A stretch of 64,000 nucleotides of DNA from NCBI GenBank assembly GCA_031399065.1, contig JANNOM010000022.1, positions 21,501-85,500 on the forward strand, given 5' to 3'. Source of the DNA: JADCRZ01 sp031399065 (GTDB lineage: Bacteria; Bacteroidota; Bacteroidia; Chitinophagales; Chitinophagaceae). Position 1 is the stretch's first letter; each line of letters starts with the position of its first letter. Of the stretch, positions 52,277 to 60,111 are shown piece by piece. The notes under the pieces are model-generated. The model was given only the letters and a program-made list of their open reading frames with translations, was not told where the DNA came from and made no database searches. A program made the translations under genes and the position numbers.

Positions 52277-52999
52277 TTAGAGGATATTTATTCTCTCCAG
52301 TGCCTGGGCGGCTTCCGTAAAATCTTTGTCGAGTGCGAGGGCTTTGGTGTAATTAGCTGCCGCTTCTTTTTTCTGCCCCAGGGCTTCGTAACAGCGGCCC
52401 ATCCAGAAGTAGGCATCTGCGTAGGTATTGGTAACCGTAGCGGCCAGTTGAAACACCTTCAGTGCCTCCGGCAGTTTTTGACGGTTGTATAACAGGATGC
52501 CTTTTTCAATATAAGCTTCCGTAAACTTCCAGTCGCGCCGTATACATTCGTTATATGCTTCAATAGCAAGCGCGTCTTCGCCTGACTTCGTATAGTAAAT
52601 GCCTTTGATGAATACAGGTTCTGTAAGGGTGCGGGCGGTGTCCTTTTTCAACATGGCATTACAAAGGGCAAGTGCCCGTTCGTTTTTTGTTTCTGCATAC
52701 AGGTTGGCCAGTGCTATGCCCGAGGTTTGAAGGGGTTGCAGGGAAAATGACGTTTCCAGTGCGCTGATCGCTTCCAGGGTGTCGTTCATTTCAGCCAGTA
52801 ATAATCCTTTCTGATACCAGGCTTCAAACCCAGACGGATTGGCCTTTATGATAGCTTCGAGTCGCGTCAGCGAATCTGCGTTGGTAAGGTTGCCGGATAT
52901 GGGCTTCGCGCTATCGGCGGGCTTCACACGACCGCGATTGCCGCAACTGTAAAAAGCAAGGATTGATAGTGCTATGGAAACAACGGTACGCAGATTCAT
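52277..52999 (-). CDS. TPR-repeat lipoprotein
   Basis: The 240-aa protein has a lipoprotein signal with lipobox FYSC (C19) and about five TPR-like repeats from residue 45 to the end (GFEAWYQKGLLLAEMNDTLEAISALETSF, DAYFWMGRCYEALGQKKEAAANYTKAL, and others). It should be a periplasmic-facing scaffold. A TAATTTTG element on the minus strand (53011 to 53004) lies 4 nt before the ATG at 52999, which implies a leaderless mRNA or a slightly later start. Confidence 0.85.
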   Translation of the reverse strand: MNLRTVVSIALSILAFYSCGNRGRVKPADSAKPISGNLTNADSLTRLEAIIKANPSGFEAWYQKGLLLAEMNDTLEAISALETSFSLQPLQTSGIALANLYAETKNERALALCNAMLKKDTARTLTEPVFIKGIYYTKSGEDALAIEAYNECIRRDWKFTEAYIEKGILLYNRQKLPEALKVFQLAATVTNTYADAYFWMGRCYEALGQKKEAAANYTKALALDKDFTEAAQALERINIL

Positions 53000-53003
53000 T
53001 GTT

Positions 53004-53011
53004 CAAAATTA
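53004..53011 (-). promoter_or_regulatory. Candidate -7 element of the TPR lipoprotein gene
   Basis: TAATTTTG on the minus strand matches TAnnTTTG exactly and ends 4 nt before the start codon. It sits back to back with the -7 box of the divergent membrane protein gene at 53026-53033. Confidence 0.45.
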
Positions 53012-53025
53012 ACCGATTTTAGTCG

Positions 53026-53033
53026 TAGTTTTG
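53026..53033 (+). promoter_or_regulatory. Candidate -7 element of the 154-aa membrane protein gene
   Basis: TAGTTTTG matches TAnnTTTG exactly, 20 nt before the ATG at 53054. The -33 region carries only a weak TTGT at about 52999-53002. Confidence 0.45.
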
Positions 53034-53053
53034 CGTCTGCTAAAACAACATAT

Positions 53054-53518
53054 ATGGAAACCGGTCTTTTACATCTTCATAATCTTCTTCGCTGGGTAAT
53101 TCTTGTTCTCCTGCTTATTTCCATAGTGAAGGCCTACACCGGCTGGCAGAGTAAAAAAATATTTCAGCCGGGCGACAAAAAGATCTGGTTGTTTACCATG
53201 ATAGCCGGGCATATTACTTTACTGATAGGTATTTACCAGGTACTCTTCGGAAGATATGGCATACTCTCCCAATCCCTACCCGAAGGCACCAGTGTGATGA
53301 AAGATAAGTTCTTTCGTTTTTACTGGATAGAACATCCTTTTACCATGATACTGGGAATCATATTTCTTACGCTGGCGCATGGCATGGCAAAAAAGGCAGT
53401 GCCAGATCCGGTCAAATACAGGAAAGCATTCTGGTTTTTTCTCATCGCCCTGGTGCTTATACTGGCTGGTATACCATGGCCCGGAAGAGAGATTGTAGGA
53501 AGGCCGCTGATGCCTTAA
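53054..53518 (+). CDS. Four-helix membrane protein, cytochrome b-like
   Basis: The 154-aa protein has four membrane segments (about 10-28, 44-66, 94-114, 124-142). Histidines lie in the N-terminal LLHLHNLLRW, in MIAGHITLLIG, in WIEHPFTMILG and in LTLAHGMAKK. Spaced histidines in helices are the basis for annotating such Bacteroidota proteins as cytochrome b-like, but haem binding is not proven by sequence. It stands alone, divergent from the TPR lipoprotein gene. Confidence 0.65.
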   Translation: METGLLHLHNLLRWVILVLLLISIVKAYTGWQSKKIFQPGDKKIWLFTMIAGHITLLIGIYQVLFGRYGILSQSLPEGTSVMKDKFFRFYWIEHPFTMILGIIFLTLAHGMAKKAVPDPVKYRKAFWFFLIALVLILAGIPWPGREIVGRPLMP

Positions 53519-53522
53519 AACA

Positions 53523-53663
53523 TTATTTGCTAACTGTGGGATTTTTGTTTTTATTTTTCCTTTTCTCCCGGTAATTTATAATATCTTCTATATGAGGCAG
53601 CATGGCAAATGTTATAACCAGAAGGAAACAACTGGCAACGGCTATATAAGGTAAAATAGACAT
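53523..53663 (-). CDS. 46-aa single-pass membrane protein
   Basis: A reading frame of 47 codons begins two bases after the stop of the 75-aa gene. It encodes a hydrophobic helix (about residues 3-22, LPYIAVASCFLLVITFAML), an acidic turn HIEDIIN, and a strongly basic tail (YREKRKNKNKN). The positive tail suggests a cytoplasmic C-terminus. The spacing, the membrane helix and the lack of overlap with any other gene support it as real. The function is unknown. Confidence 0.6.
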   Translation of the reverse strand: MSILPYIAVASCFLLVITFAMLPHIEDIINYREKRKNKNKNPTVSK

Positions 53664-53665
53664 GC

Positions 53666-53893
53666 TTAAAGTTTTTTGATGATGGAAATAATCTTAAAGA
53701 AAATTCTGATCAGTGCGTATAATAAAACGAAAGTAATAAATATGCCAAACAAAAAAAACACATATTCAATAGGCCTGCTATGAAAGTTTAATGCTAGTGA
53801 TACAGTGCCAGTTAAATCTGCAATCATTAAAACAAAGAGTGCTTTAAACCATTCAGTGTATAATTTGATAGTCTCTCTTATCTGCTCATTCAT
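53666..53893 (-). CDS. 75-aa two-helix membrane protein
   Basis: The protein has a polar start (MNEQIRETIKLYTEWFK), a first helix at about 18-36 (LFVLMIADLTGTVSLALNF), a short HSRP turn and a second helix at about 43-68, ending in basic IIKKL. I do not recognise a named family. It is immediately followed by a 46-aa membrane protein gene, so the two look like a mini-operon of small membrane proteins. The region is more AT-rich than its neighbours. Confidence 0.65.
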   Translation of the reverse strand: MNEQIRETIKLYTEWFKALFVLMIADLTGTVSLALNFHSRPIEYVFFLFGIFITFVLLYALIRIFFKIISIIKKL

Positions 53894-53934
53894 TGATAAT
53901 CATTCCCCGCAATTTAAATACGTCGGTACGCTAA

Positions 53935-53959
53935 AAAAAGGGTCTTTTAACCCTTTTTT
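53935..53959. terminator. Symmetric hairpin in a divergent spacer
   Basis: AAAAAGGGT (53935-53943) and ACCCTTTTT (53950-53958) form a 9-bp stem with a CTTTTA loop and A/T tracts on both sides, so it could terminate in either direction. It lies between two divergent genes, upstream of both the small membrane pair and hmgA. It would end + strand read-through from the 154-aa protein gene. Confidence 0.7.
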
Positions 53960-54151
53960 ATCCGCTTAACACCCGGAGCAATCACATTTTACCTTATATT
54001 TATAAATGCCTTTTCATCGCAACTTCACATATTATATCGACAAGCGCGGGTGGAAATATTATTTCCTCATACTGACTCTCCAGTTGAACAAGCGGCAGGA
54101 TACGTCTGCTATTTTATCTATAACTTACTGTTAATTAAATTGTTACTTGCT

Positions 54152-55309
54152 ATGCCACATTATTATAAGCTGGGGACCATTCCTCACAAGCGTCATACCC
54201 AGTTCCGTAAGCCGGATGGTACTTTATATTCTGAGCAGTTATTTTCTACGGAAGGGTTCTCCAATGATTCCTCATTATTGTATCATTGCCATCCACCCAC
54301 CATTATCACCAGTACGGACGAGCCCTACGATGTAATGCCTCTTGTCGCCGAAGAAAAAATGCTGAAACACCGCAGTCTGGAAGGTTTTAGAATAAAGCCT
54401 ATCGCCGGTTACCTGCAAAGCCGGGTTCCTGTACTGGTTAACAATGATCTTCATATCGTGCTGGCGGCACCGCAACAAAGTATGCGGGATCATTTTTATA
54501 AGAATGCCGATGCCGATGAAATGATCTTCGTGCACGAAGGAAGCGGAGTACTGTTAACCATGTATGGCAGTCTACCTTTCGCTTACGGCGATTACCTGGT
54601 AATACCAAGGGGTACCATTTACCAGATTCATTTTGAGACAACTGATAATCGCCTTTTTATAGTAGAGTCTTTTAGTCCAATCCGTTATCCTAAAAAATAC
54701 CTGAGCAGGTACGGCCAATTAATGGAGAACTCACCGTATTGCGAACGGGATATCCGCACTCCGAAGGATTTACAGACTATCGATGAAAAGGGTGATTTTC
54801 TTATAAAGACCAAAAAGAAAGGCCGTATGTACGGACTTCATTATGCGTACCATCCATTCGATGTGGTGGGTTGGGACGGGTGTTGTTATCCTTTTGCCTT
54901 TAGTATCCACGATTTTGAGCCCATTACAGGGCGGGTTCACCAGCCGCCGCCTGTTCACCAAACCTTCGACGCACATAATTTCGTGGTGTGTTCTTTCTGT
55001 CCCCGCCTGTTCGATTACCATCCCCAGGCTGTTCCCGCTCCATATAACCATAGTAATATAGACAGTGATGAAGTGCTGTACTACGTGGATGGAGACTTCA
55101 TGAGCCGTAAAAATGTCACCCGCGGAATGATCACACTGCACCCCGCCGGCATACCGCATGGTCCGCACCCGGGCACGGTGGAAAAAAGCATAGGCGCCAG
55201 AGAAACGTATGAGCTGGCGGTAATGGTGGATACCTTTCACCCGCTGCAATTAACGCTGGCAGCCCTTGAAATAGAGAATGACGATTATGTGATGACATGG
55301 GCAGAATAA
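54152..55309 (+). CDS. hmgA: Homogentisate 1,2-dioxygenase
   Basis: The 385-aa protein resembles bacterial homogentisate dioxygenase, the iron enzyme that opens the ring in tyrosine and phenylalanine breakdown. Features are PHYYKLGTIPHKRHTQFRKPDG, FVHEGSGVLLTMYGSLPFAYGDYLVIPRGTIY with the first cupin, and PVHQTFDAHNFVVCSFCPRLFDYHPQAVPAPYNHSNIDSDEVLYYVDGDF. The C-terminal HPAGIPHGPHPGTVEKS carries the iron-site histidines. The ATG at 54152 gives the family start; an in-frame extension to 54050 looks non-coding. No other genes of the pathway adjoin. Confidence 0.93.
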   Translation: MPHYYKLGTIPHKRHTQFRKPDGTLYSEQLFSTEGFSNDSSLLYHCHPPTIITSTDEPYDVMPLVAEEKMLKHRSLEGFRIKPIAGYLQSRVPVLVNNDLHIVLAAPQQSMRDHFYKNADADEMIFVHEGSGVLLTMYGSLPFAYGDYLVIPRGTIYQIHFETTDNRLFIVESFSPIRYPKKYLSRYGQLMENSPYCERDIRTPKDLQTIDEKGDFLIKTKKKGRMYGLHYAYHPFDVVGWDGCCYPFAFSIHDFEPITGRVHQPPPVHQTFDAHNFVVCSFCPRLFDYHPQAVPAPYNHSNIDSDEVLYYVDGDFMSRKNVTRGMITLHPAGIPHGPHPGTVEKSIGARETYELAVMVDTFHPLQLTLAALEIENDDYVMTWAE

Positions 55310-55364
55310 ATAATTCTGCATGGCATTTATTTTGTAAATTGTTATCTAACAAAAACGATTACTT

Positions 55365-55787
55365 ATGCTTAAATTAAAAAACTTAAAGGAAGGTGACTAC
55401 ATAATGGCAGAATTCGAGGGCCAGTTAATGGAAGGAACGGTCCGTGGTCTGCATAGAGATAATGATAATGAAGTATGCGTTGAAACGCCTGTGCAGGAGT
55501 TCTGGTTTCATCCGGAGCATTTATCAGGCATACCCCTTACGGAACAGCAGTTATTGCTGTTAGGTTTTCATAAGCAGGAAAACGAAGATAATTCCGTAAA
55601 ATATATGAAAGGCCCATTCCGGGTGGTTACTCCCGTTAAAGGCGATTTTTCCCATATGGAAATGTGGTACCGGGAAGATCGGCGACATATTACCAGTCTT
55701 CTTGACGTTCATGAATTACAGCATCACTATCATGATATGACTAAAGTAGATCTTGTAAGAGAGGAAACTATCAAGCACTCGCTCTAA
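55365..55787 (+). CDS. Conserved hypothetical protein
   Basis: The 140-aa soluble protein has a small beta-rich N-terminus (LKNLKEGDYIMAEFEGQLMEGTVRGLHRDNDNEVCVET), resembling an SH3-like or KOW-like fold, then VQEFWFHPEHLSGIPLTEQQLLLLGF. The C-terminal half contains YMKGPFRVVTPVKGDF and LDVHELQHHYHDMTKVDL with several histidines. I recall this organisation from uncharacterised Bacteroidota proteins but know no function. A hairpin follows the stop codon. Confidence 0.7.
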   Translation: MLKLKNLKEGDYIMAEFEGQLMEGTVRGLHRDNDNEVCVETPVQEFWFHPEHLSGIPLTEQQLLLLGFHKQENEDNSVKYMKGPFRVVTPVKGDFSHMEMWYREDRRHITSLLDVHELQHHYHDMTKVDLVREETIKHSL

Positions 55788-55806
55788 CGATTTTTTAATA
55801 TAATTT

Positions 55807-55849
55807 AAAACCTGTACTCCTTTACTTTTTACAAGGAGACCGGTTTTTC
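55807..55849 (+). terminator. Probable terminator after the 140-aa protein gene
   Basis: AAAACC near 55807 and GGTTTTT near 55842 can pair, with internal CCTT (55819 region) opposite AAGG (55833 region), followed by T residues. The stem is interrupted, so this is weaker than the other terminators here. Confidence 0.5.
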
Positions 55850-55857
55850 ATTTAATA

Positions 55858-55890
55858 TTATGGGGTACACTTGATTATGGGGTACACTTG
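55858..55890 (+). repeat. Tandem duplication of a 17-bp unit
   Basis: The unit TTATGGGGTACACTTGA at 55858-55874 is followed at once by a second copy at 55875-55890 that differs only after its 16th base. It lies in the spacer ahead of the ribosomal protein operon. Confidence 0.75.
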
Positions 55891-56086
55891 CCCAATCGCC
55901 ATAGATGTTAATTCCTTTGAATTTAAAAATTCGCCTTTTTTCAATTGCAAACCTTTACTTTTGCACGCTCATGCAGTTACGCATGGTAAATTTCTATTAA
56001 AAACGTCTTAGAACGCATAGTTCAGGGCATTAAATGGGGCCGGGAAGGGTAGAAATGCGGATTAAATGGTGATTTTTTACCTTTTT

Positions 56087-56118
56087 TTTCGTAGTTAGAC
56101 CGGATTCTCATATCTTTG
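56087..56118 (+). promoter_or_regulatory. Promoter of the infA-rplQ operon
   Basis: TTTC (56087-56090), a 20-nt spacer and TATCTTTG (56111-56118) match the Bacteroidota form with one mismatch at -33. Transcription would start near 56124, about ten bases before the infA ATG. Confidence 0.65.
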
Positions 56119-56134
56119 CGCTCCCAAAAACGGT

Positions 56135-56353
56135 ATGGCGAAACAAGCACTTATTAAGCAAGACGGGACTATTATGGAAGCTTTGAGCAATGCTATGTTC
56201 AGGGTAAAACTGGAAAACGGACACGAAATAATAGCCACCATCTCGGGTAAAATGAGGATGCACTATATAAGGATTTTGCCGGGAGATAAGGTAGGAGTGG
56301 AAATGAGTCCATACGATTTAACCAGGGGAAGAATCATATTCAGGTATAAATAA
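56135..56353 (+). CDS. infA: Translation initiation factor IF-1
   Basis: The 72-aa S1-fold protein binds the ribosomal A site during initiation. MAKQALIKQDGTIMEALSNAMFRVKLENGHEIIATISGKMRMHYIRILPGDKV is typical throughout. It is the first gene of the operon here; the usual upstream genes map and secY are not present. Confidence 0.97.
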   Translation: MAKQALIKQDGTIMEALSNAMFRVKLENGHEIIATISGKMRMHYIRILPGDKVGVEMSPYDLTRGRIIFRYK

Positions 56354-56420
56354 ATATAAATTTCATGAAATGGCCCCGGCCAATTACATGATCCCATAGA
56401 AAAAGATAAATTGATATATC

Positions 56421-56537
56421 ATGAAAGTTCGGGCATCCATTAAAAAACGCAGTGTTGATTGCAAGATTGTGAGAAGAAAGGGAAAGCTGTACATTATTAA
56501 CAAGAAGAATCCTCGCTTTAAACAGAGACAGGGGTAA
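56421..56537 (+). CDS. rpmJ: 50S ribosomal protein L36
   Basis: A 38-aa frame, MKVRASIKKRSVDCKIVRRK at the start and KKNPRFKQRQG at the end, is bacterial L36 between infA and rpsM. It has only one cysteine, so this is the zinc-free form of the protein. Confidence 0.96.
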   Translation: MKVRASIKKRSVDCKIVRRKGKLYIINKKNPRFKQRQG

Positions 56538-56608
56538 TTTCTGTTCGGGATCTGTTAATCCACGCATCCCGACTAGCATATTTGTAAATTGAAAATTAAA
56601 ATAGATCT

Positions 56609-56989
56609 ATGGCTCGTATTGCCGGTGTTGATTTACCAAAAAACAAAAGAGGAGAGATTGGCCTTACCTATATATACGGTATCGGCCGTTCTACTGCACA
56701 GTACATCCTGGGGAAATCCAGTATCGATTTCAACAAGAAAGTAAATGAATGGAACGATGATGAGTTGAATGCCATCCGTACTACCATTACCAACGAATTT
56801 AAAGTGGAAGGCCAGCTTCGCAGCGAAGTGCAAATGAGCATCAAGCGTTTACTGGATATCGCGTGCTACAGGGGTCTGCGTCACCGTAAGGGACTTCCGG
56901 TTCGTGGTCAACGTACAAGGACTAACAGTCGTACACGTAAAGGTAAACGTAAGACGGTTGCCGGCAAGAAGAAGGCAGCCAAGAAATAA
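56609..56989 (+). CDS. rpsM: 30S ribosomal protein S13
   Basis: The 126-aa protein shows the S13 pattern (MARIAGVDLPKNKRGEIGLTYIYGIGRSTAQYIL, then RRLLDIACYRGLRHRKGLPVRGQRTRTNSRTRKGKR in the form IKRLLDIACYRG) and a basic tail. It binds the 30S head and contacts the P-site tRNA. A 154-nt gap separates it from rpsK. Confidence 0.97.
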   Translation: MARIAGVDLPKNKRGEIGLTYIYGIGRSTAQYILGKSSIDFNKKVNEWNDDELNAIRTTITNEFKVEGQLRSEVQMSIKRLLDIACYRGLRHRKGLPVRGQRTRTNSRTRKGKRKTVAGKKKAAKK

Positions 56990-57143
56990 TTAACAGGTTA
57001 GCTTACGGATATTTTATTCCGGGAGGCTTGCTTTTATATATGCACCAATTACAGATCAGTTACGGAGGCGGGTGCAGGTTCAGGATTGGTCTGGTTCTGG
57101 TTCGCCGGGATAATTTCAAAACAAGATTACCTTTTTAAAGATC

Positions 57144-57554
57144 ATGGCAAAAGCGCAACAACAGCAGAACAACGCGAAAGCGGCTGCTAAAAAGAGAATT
57201 GTAAAAGTAGATTCGTATGGCGATGCACACGTAACCGCCAGCTTCAACAACATTATTATTAGCCTTACTAACAAACAAGGTCAGGTAATTTCCTGGAGCA
57301 GTGCCGGCAAAATGGGTTTCAAAGGCTCCAAGAAAAATACCCCTTACGCCGCTCAGATGGCAGCATCCGATGCCGCGAAAGTAGCACTGGACGCCGGTAT
57401 GAAGCGCTGCGATGTGTACGTTAAAGGCCCCGGTTCAGGAAGAGAGGGTGCCATCCGAGCCTTGTCGAATTCCGGTATCGAGATCACGCAAATTAAAGAC
57501 GTAACGCCACTGCCACACAATGGCTGTCGCCCCCCCAAGAAAAGAAGAGTATAG
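57144..57554 (+). CDS. rpsK: 30S ribosomal protein S11
   Basis: The 136-aa protein has a Gln/Asn/Ala-rich N-terminus followed by the S11 core (DAHVTASFNNIIISLTNKQGQVISWSSAGKMGFKGSKKNTPYAAQMAASDAA) and the terminal THNGCRPPKKRRV-like sequence PHNGCRPPKKRRV. It lines the 30S platform. Gaps of 154 and 129 nt flank it. Confidence 0.97.
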   Translation: MAKAQQQQNNAKAAAKKRIVKVDSYGDAHVTASFNNIIISLTNKQGQVISWSSAGKMGFKGSKKNTPYAAQMAASDAAKVALDAGMKRCDVYVKGPGSGREGAIRALSNSGIEITQIKDVTPLPHNGCRPPKKRRV

Positions 57555-57683
57555 TTTTCACATACCAGTCCTGGCATCTATCGTGTCAGGATCTGGAGTT
57601 TTTAAAATCTAAAAGCCGGGCACGATCGAATTTTAAGATTTTTAGATGATCGGGTCAGGGAACTTAAAAATCTACAATTTAAT

Positions 57684-58289
57684 ATGGCACGTTACACAGG
57701 TCCAAAGACCAAGATTTCGAGAATTTTCGGGGAGCCTATCCTCGGCAATGGAAAATGGCTTAGTAAAAACAGCAACCCTCCCGGTATGCACGGCGCCGCC
57801 CGTAAGCGTAAAACACTCGGGGAATATGCACTGCAGCTTCGTGAGAAACAAAAAGCAAAATACACCTATGGTGTATTAGAGCGCCAGTTCCGCAAAACAT
57901 TTGAAGAAGCTTCCCGCCGTAAGGGAGTTACCGGTGAAAACCTCATCAAACTGTTGGAAGCACGTCTGGACAATGCAGTGTACCGTTTAGGTATCGCTCC
58001 TTCCCGCGGCGGTGCACGCCAGTTGGTAGCTCACAAGCATATTATGGTGAATGGTGCTGTTACCAATGTACCCTCTTACCAGTTGCAGCCCGGTGATGTT
58101 ATTCAGTTAAAACCTTCGGCCGCTACCAAAACTGGACTTACCAGCGCTATAAAGGGTAAAAACCCTAAGTTTAGCTGGCTTGACTGGAATGAAGGCGAAA
58201 TGACCGGTACTTTTATCGGTTATCCCGAAAGAGACAATGTTCCTGAAAATATCAAGGAACAACTGATCGTGGAATTGTATAGTAAATAA
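57684..58289 (+). CDS. rpsD: 30S ribosomal protein S4
   Basis: The 201-aa protein is a primary 16S rRNA binder. MARYTGPKTKISRIFGEPILG, KQKAKYTYGVLERQFRKTFEEASRRKGVTGENLIKLLEARLDNAVYRLG and the S4 domain (ARQLVAHKHIMVNGAVTNVPSYQLQPGDVI) are complete. Zinc-finger cysteines at the N-terminus are absent. S4 is the autogenous regulator of the alpha operon in E. coli. Confidence 0.97.
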   Translation: MARYTGPKTKISRIFGEPILGNGKWLSKNSNPPGMHGAARKRKTLGEYALQLREKQKAKYTYGVLERQFRKTFEEASRRKGVTGENLIKLLEARLDNAVYRLGIAPSRGGARQLVAHKHIMVNGAVTNVPSYQLQPGDVIQLKPSAATKTGLTSAIKGKNPKFSWLDWNEGEMTGTFIGYPERDNVPENIKEQLIVELYSK

Positions 58290-58313
58290 TTAGTAAAACC
58301 AGAAAGTTTAAAT

Positions 58314-59312
58314 ATGGCCATTTTAAATTTCCAGAAACCTGACAAAATCGTTTTGCAGAAAGCAACTGATTTTGAAGCACAATTTGAATTCCGTCCTTTG
58401 GAGCCCGGATTTGGTGTTACCGTTGGTAACGCTTTACGCCGCGTATTGCTTAGCTCCCTGGAAGGTTATGCTATAGTAGGTATCAAAATTGAAGGGGCTG
58501 AGCACGAATTTGCAACCATTAAAGGGGTAACGGAAGATGTTACAGAGATCATTCTCAACCTGAAGCAGGTTCGGTTTAAAAAGACGGTTGATCACGATGT
58601 TCCTTTCGAGAAAATTACCCTTCATATAAAAGGTAAAAGTGAATGTACCGCGGCTATGATCCAGGAAGGAAGCCAGAGCTACCAGGTTATGAACCCGGAT
58701 CTGCTGATCTGCACCATGGATCCCTCCGCCAAGCTGGAGATGGAACTGACCATCGGCAAGGGCCGTGGTTATGTGCCCGCTGAAGATAACAAGGTAAAAG
58801 ATGCGCCATTCGGCTATATTCCCATCGACTCTATTTTCACACCTATTAAGAATGTGAAATACAGTATCGAAAATACACGTGTTGAACAAAGAACCGATTA
58901 CGAAAAACTGGTAATGGATGTAAATACAGATGGTACCATTCATCCGGAAGAAGCAGTGAAACAGGCCAGCCGTATACTGATCCAGCACCTGATGATCATC
59001 ACAGATGAGAATATCACCTTCGATAATAAGGAAGAAAAGAAGGAAGACCTGGTGGATGAGCAGACGTTACAACTAAGAAAAGTTTTAAAGACTCCGCTCG
59101 AAGACCTGGATCTTTCCGTAAGAGCGTTTAATTGCCTGAAAGCAGCTAAGATAAACAGCCTCAGCGAACTGGTAGGTTACGAACAGGAAGATCTCATGAA
59201 GTTCAGGAACTTCGGACAGAAATCACTTGCGGAAATCGAGCAGGTGCTGGTTGAAAGAGGTCTGCATTTTGGTATGGATCTCAGCAAACTGAAAGTAGAG
59301 GAAGATAATTAA
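58314..59312 (+). CDS. rpoA: DNA-directed RNA polymerase subunit alpha
   Basis: The 332-aa protein has the assembly domain (about 15-235, FEFRPLEPGFGVTVGNALRRVLLSSLEGYAIVGIKIEG) and the C-terminal domain (about 255-320, LKTPLEDLDLSVRAFNCLKAAKINSLSELVGYEQEDLMKFRNFGQKSLAEIEQVL). It lies between rpsD and rplQ, as in the classical alpha operon. Confidence 0.98.
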   Translation: MAILNFQKPDKIVLQKATDFEAQFEFRPLEPGFGVTVGNALRRVLLSSLEGYAIVGIKIEGAEHEFATIKGVTEDVTEIILNLKQVRFKKTVDHDVPFEKITLHIKGKSECTAAMIQEGSQSYQVMNPDLLICTMDPSAKLEMELTIGKGRGYVPAEDNKVKDAPFGYIPIDSIFTPIKNVKYSIENTRVEQRTDYEKLVMDVNTDGTIHPEEAVKQASRILIQHLMIITDENITFDNKEEKKEDLVDEQTLQLRKVLKTPLEDLDLSVRAFNCLKAAKINSLSELVGYEQEDLMKFRNFGQKSLAEIEQVLVERGLHFGMDLSKLKVEEDN

Positions 59313-59368
59313 GATAATTTTTCACATCTTGTAATTCCTGACACGGTACAAGATTAAAACACAATGTC

Positions 59369-59911
59369 ATGCGTCACGGAGACAAAGTCAACAATCTCAG
59401 CAGAACCGCTTCCCACAGGAGAGCGTTATTAAGTAACCTGGCTTCACAGCTCATTACTTATAAAAGAATCACTACTACTATAGCCAAAGCCAAAGCATTG
59501 AGGATATATGTAGAGCCACTTATCACCAAGGCAAAAGATAATACTACACACCAGCGTCGTATCGTTTTTAGTCACTTGCAGGATAAGCAGGCGGTTACGG
59601 AGTTATTCAGCACTGTCGCTGAAAAGGTAGCAGGTCGCCCGGGCGGTTATACGCGTATCATTAAATTAGGTATGCGTGCCGGTGATAACGCGGAACTTGC
59701 CATGATTGAATTGGTAGACTTCAACGAGATATACGGTAAGGGTGTGAAGGATGCAGCTGAGCCTGCCAAGAAAACACGCCGTTCAGGTGGAAGTCGTAAA
59801 AAGACTACTGTAACTTCTACGGATGCTGCTCCGGTAGCGACCACAGCCGTGGGAACTGAAGTTGCTGCGGAAGAGGTTAAGCCGGAAGCTGAAGGATCTA
59901 AACCAGAATAG
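59369..59911 (+). CDS. rplQ: 50S ribosomal protein L17
   Basis: The 180-aa protein has the L17 core (about 1-115: MRHGDKVNNLSRTASHRRALLSNLASQLITYKRITTTIAKAKALR and AGRPGGYTRIIKLGMRAGDNAELAMIELVDF). It ends in an extension of about 60 residues rich in Lys, Thr, Ala and Glu, longer than the E. coli protein but usual in Bacteroidota. It is the last gene of the operon. Confidence 0.97.
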   Translation: MRHGDKVNNLSRTASHRRALLSNLASQLITYKRITTTIAKAKALRIYVEPLITKAKDNTTHQRRIVFSHLQDKQAVTELFSTVAEKVAGRPGGYTRIIKLGMRAGDNAELAMIELVDFNEIYGKGVKDAAEPAKKTRRSGGSRKKTTVTSTDAAPVATTAVGTEVAAEEVKPEAEGSKPE

Positions 59912-59945
59912 TGAAAGCTGCATAAAACAGCAAGATATAATATTA

Positions 59946-59980
59946 GAAAAAAAGCCTCCCGAATTTCGGGGGGCTTTTTT
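59946..59980 (+). terminator. Terminator of the ribosomal operon
   Basis: AAAAAAGCCTCCCG and CGGGGGGCTTTTTT pair with one G-U, giving a long stem with A and T tracts on either side, 35 nt after rplQ. Confidence 0.92.
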
Positions 59981-60111
59981 ATGGTACCTATCTTAAAATG
60001 ACCTGAAAGTCTTGCCAGTACTCATTCACAATTTGTTAATAAATCCGTAATCTTTAATTTCTACTTTCCATTCGCTTTAACAGCACCTTCGCAGGAATTT
60101 AATTTTACGAT

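Larger units (their letters stand above)
55788..56134. other. Spacer upstream of infA
   Basis: This 347-nt spacer holds the probable terminator of the gene before, a 17-bp tandem duplication, a TACTTTTG at 55956-55963 that matches a -7 box without a good -33 partner, and the promoter adjoining infA. No tRNA or recognisable open frame is seen. Confidence 0.5.

Noticed and set aside
54050..54151. In-frame extension of homogentisate dioxygenase by 34 codons
   Set aside because: The extension is hydrophobic and unlike the family; the ATG at 54152 begins the known N-terminus.
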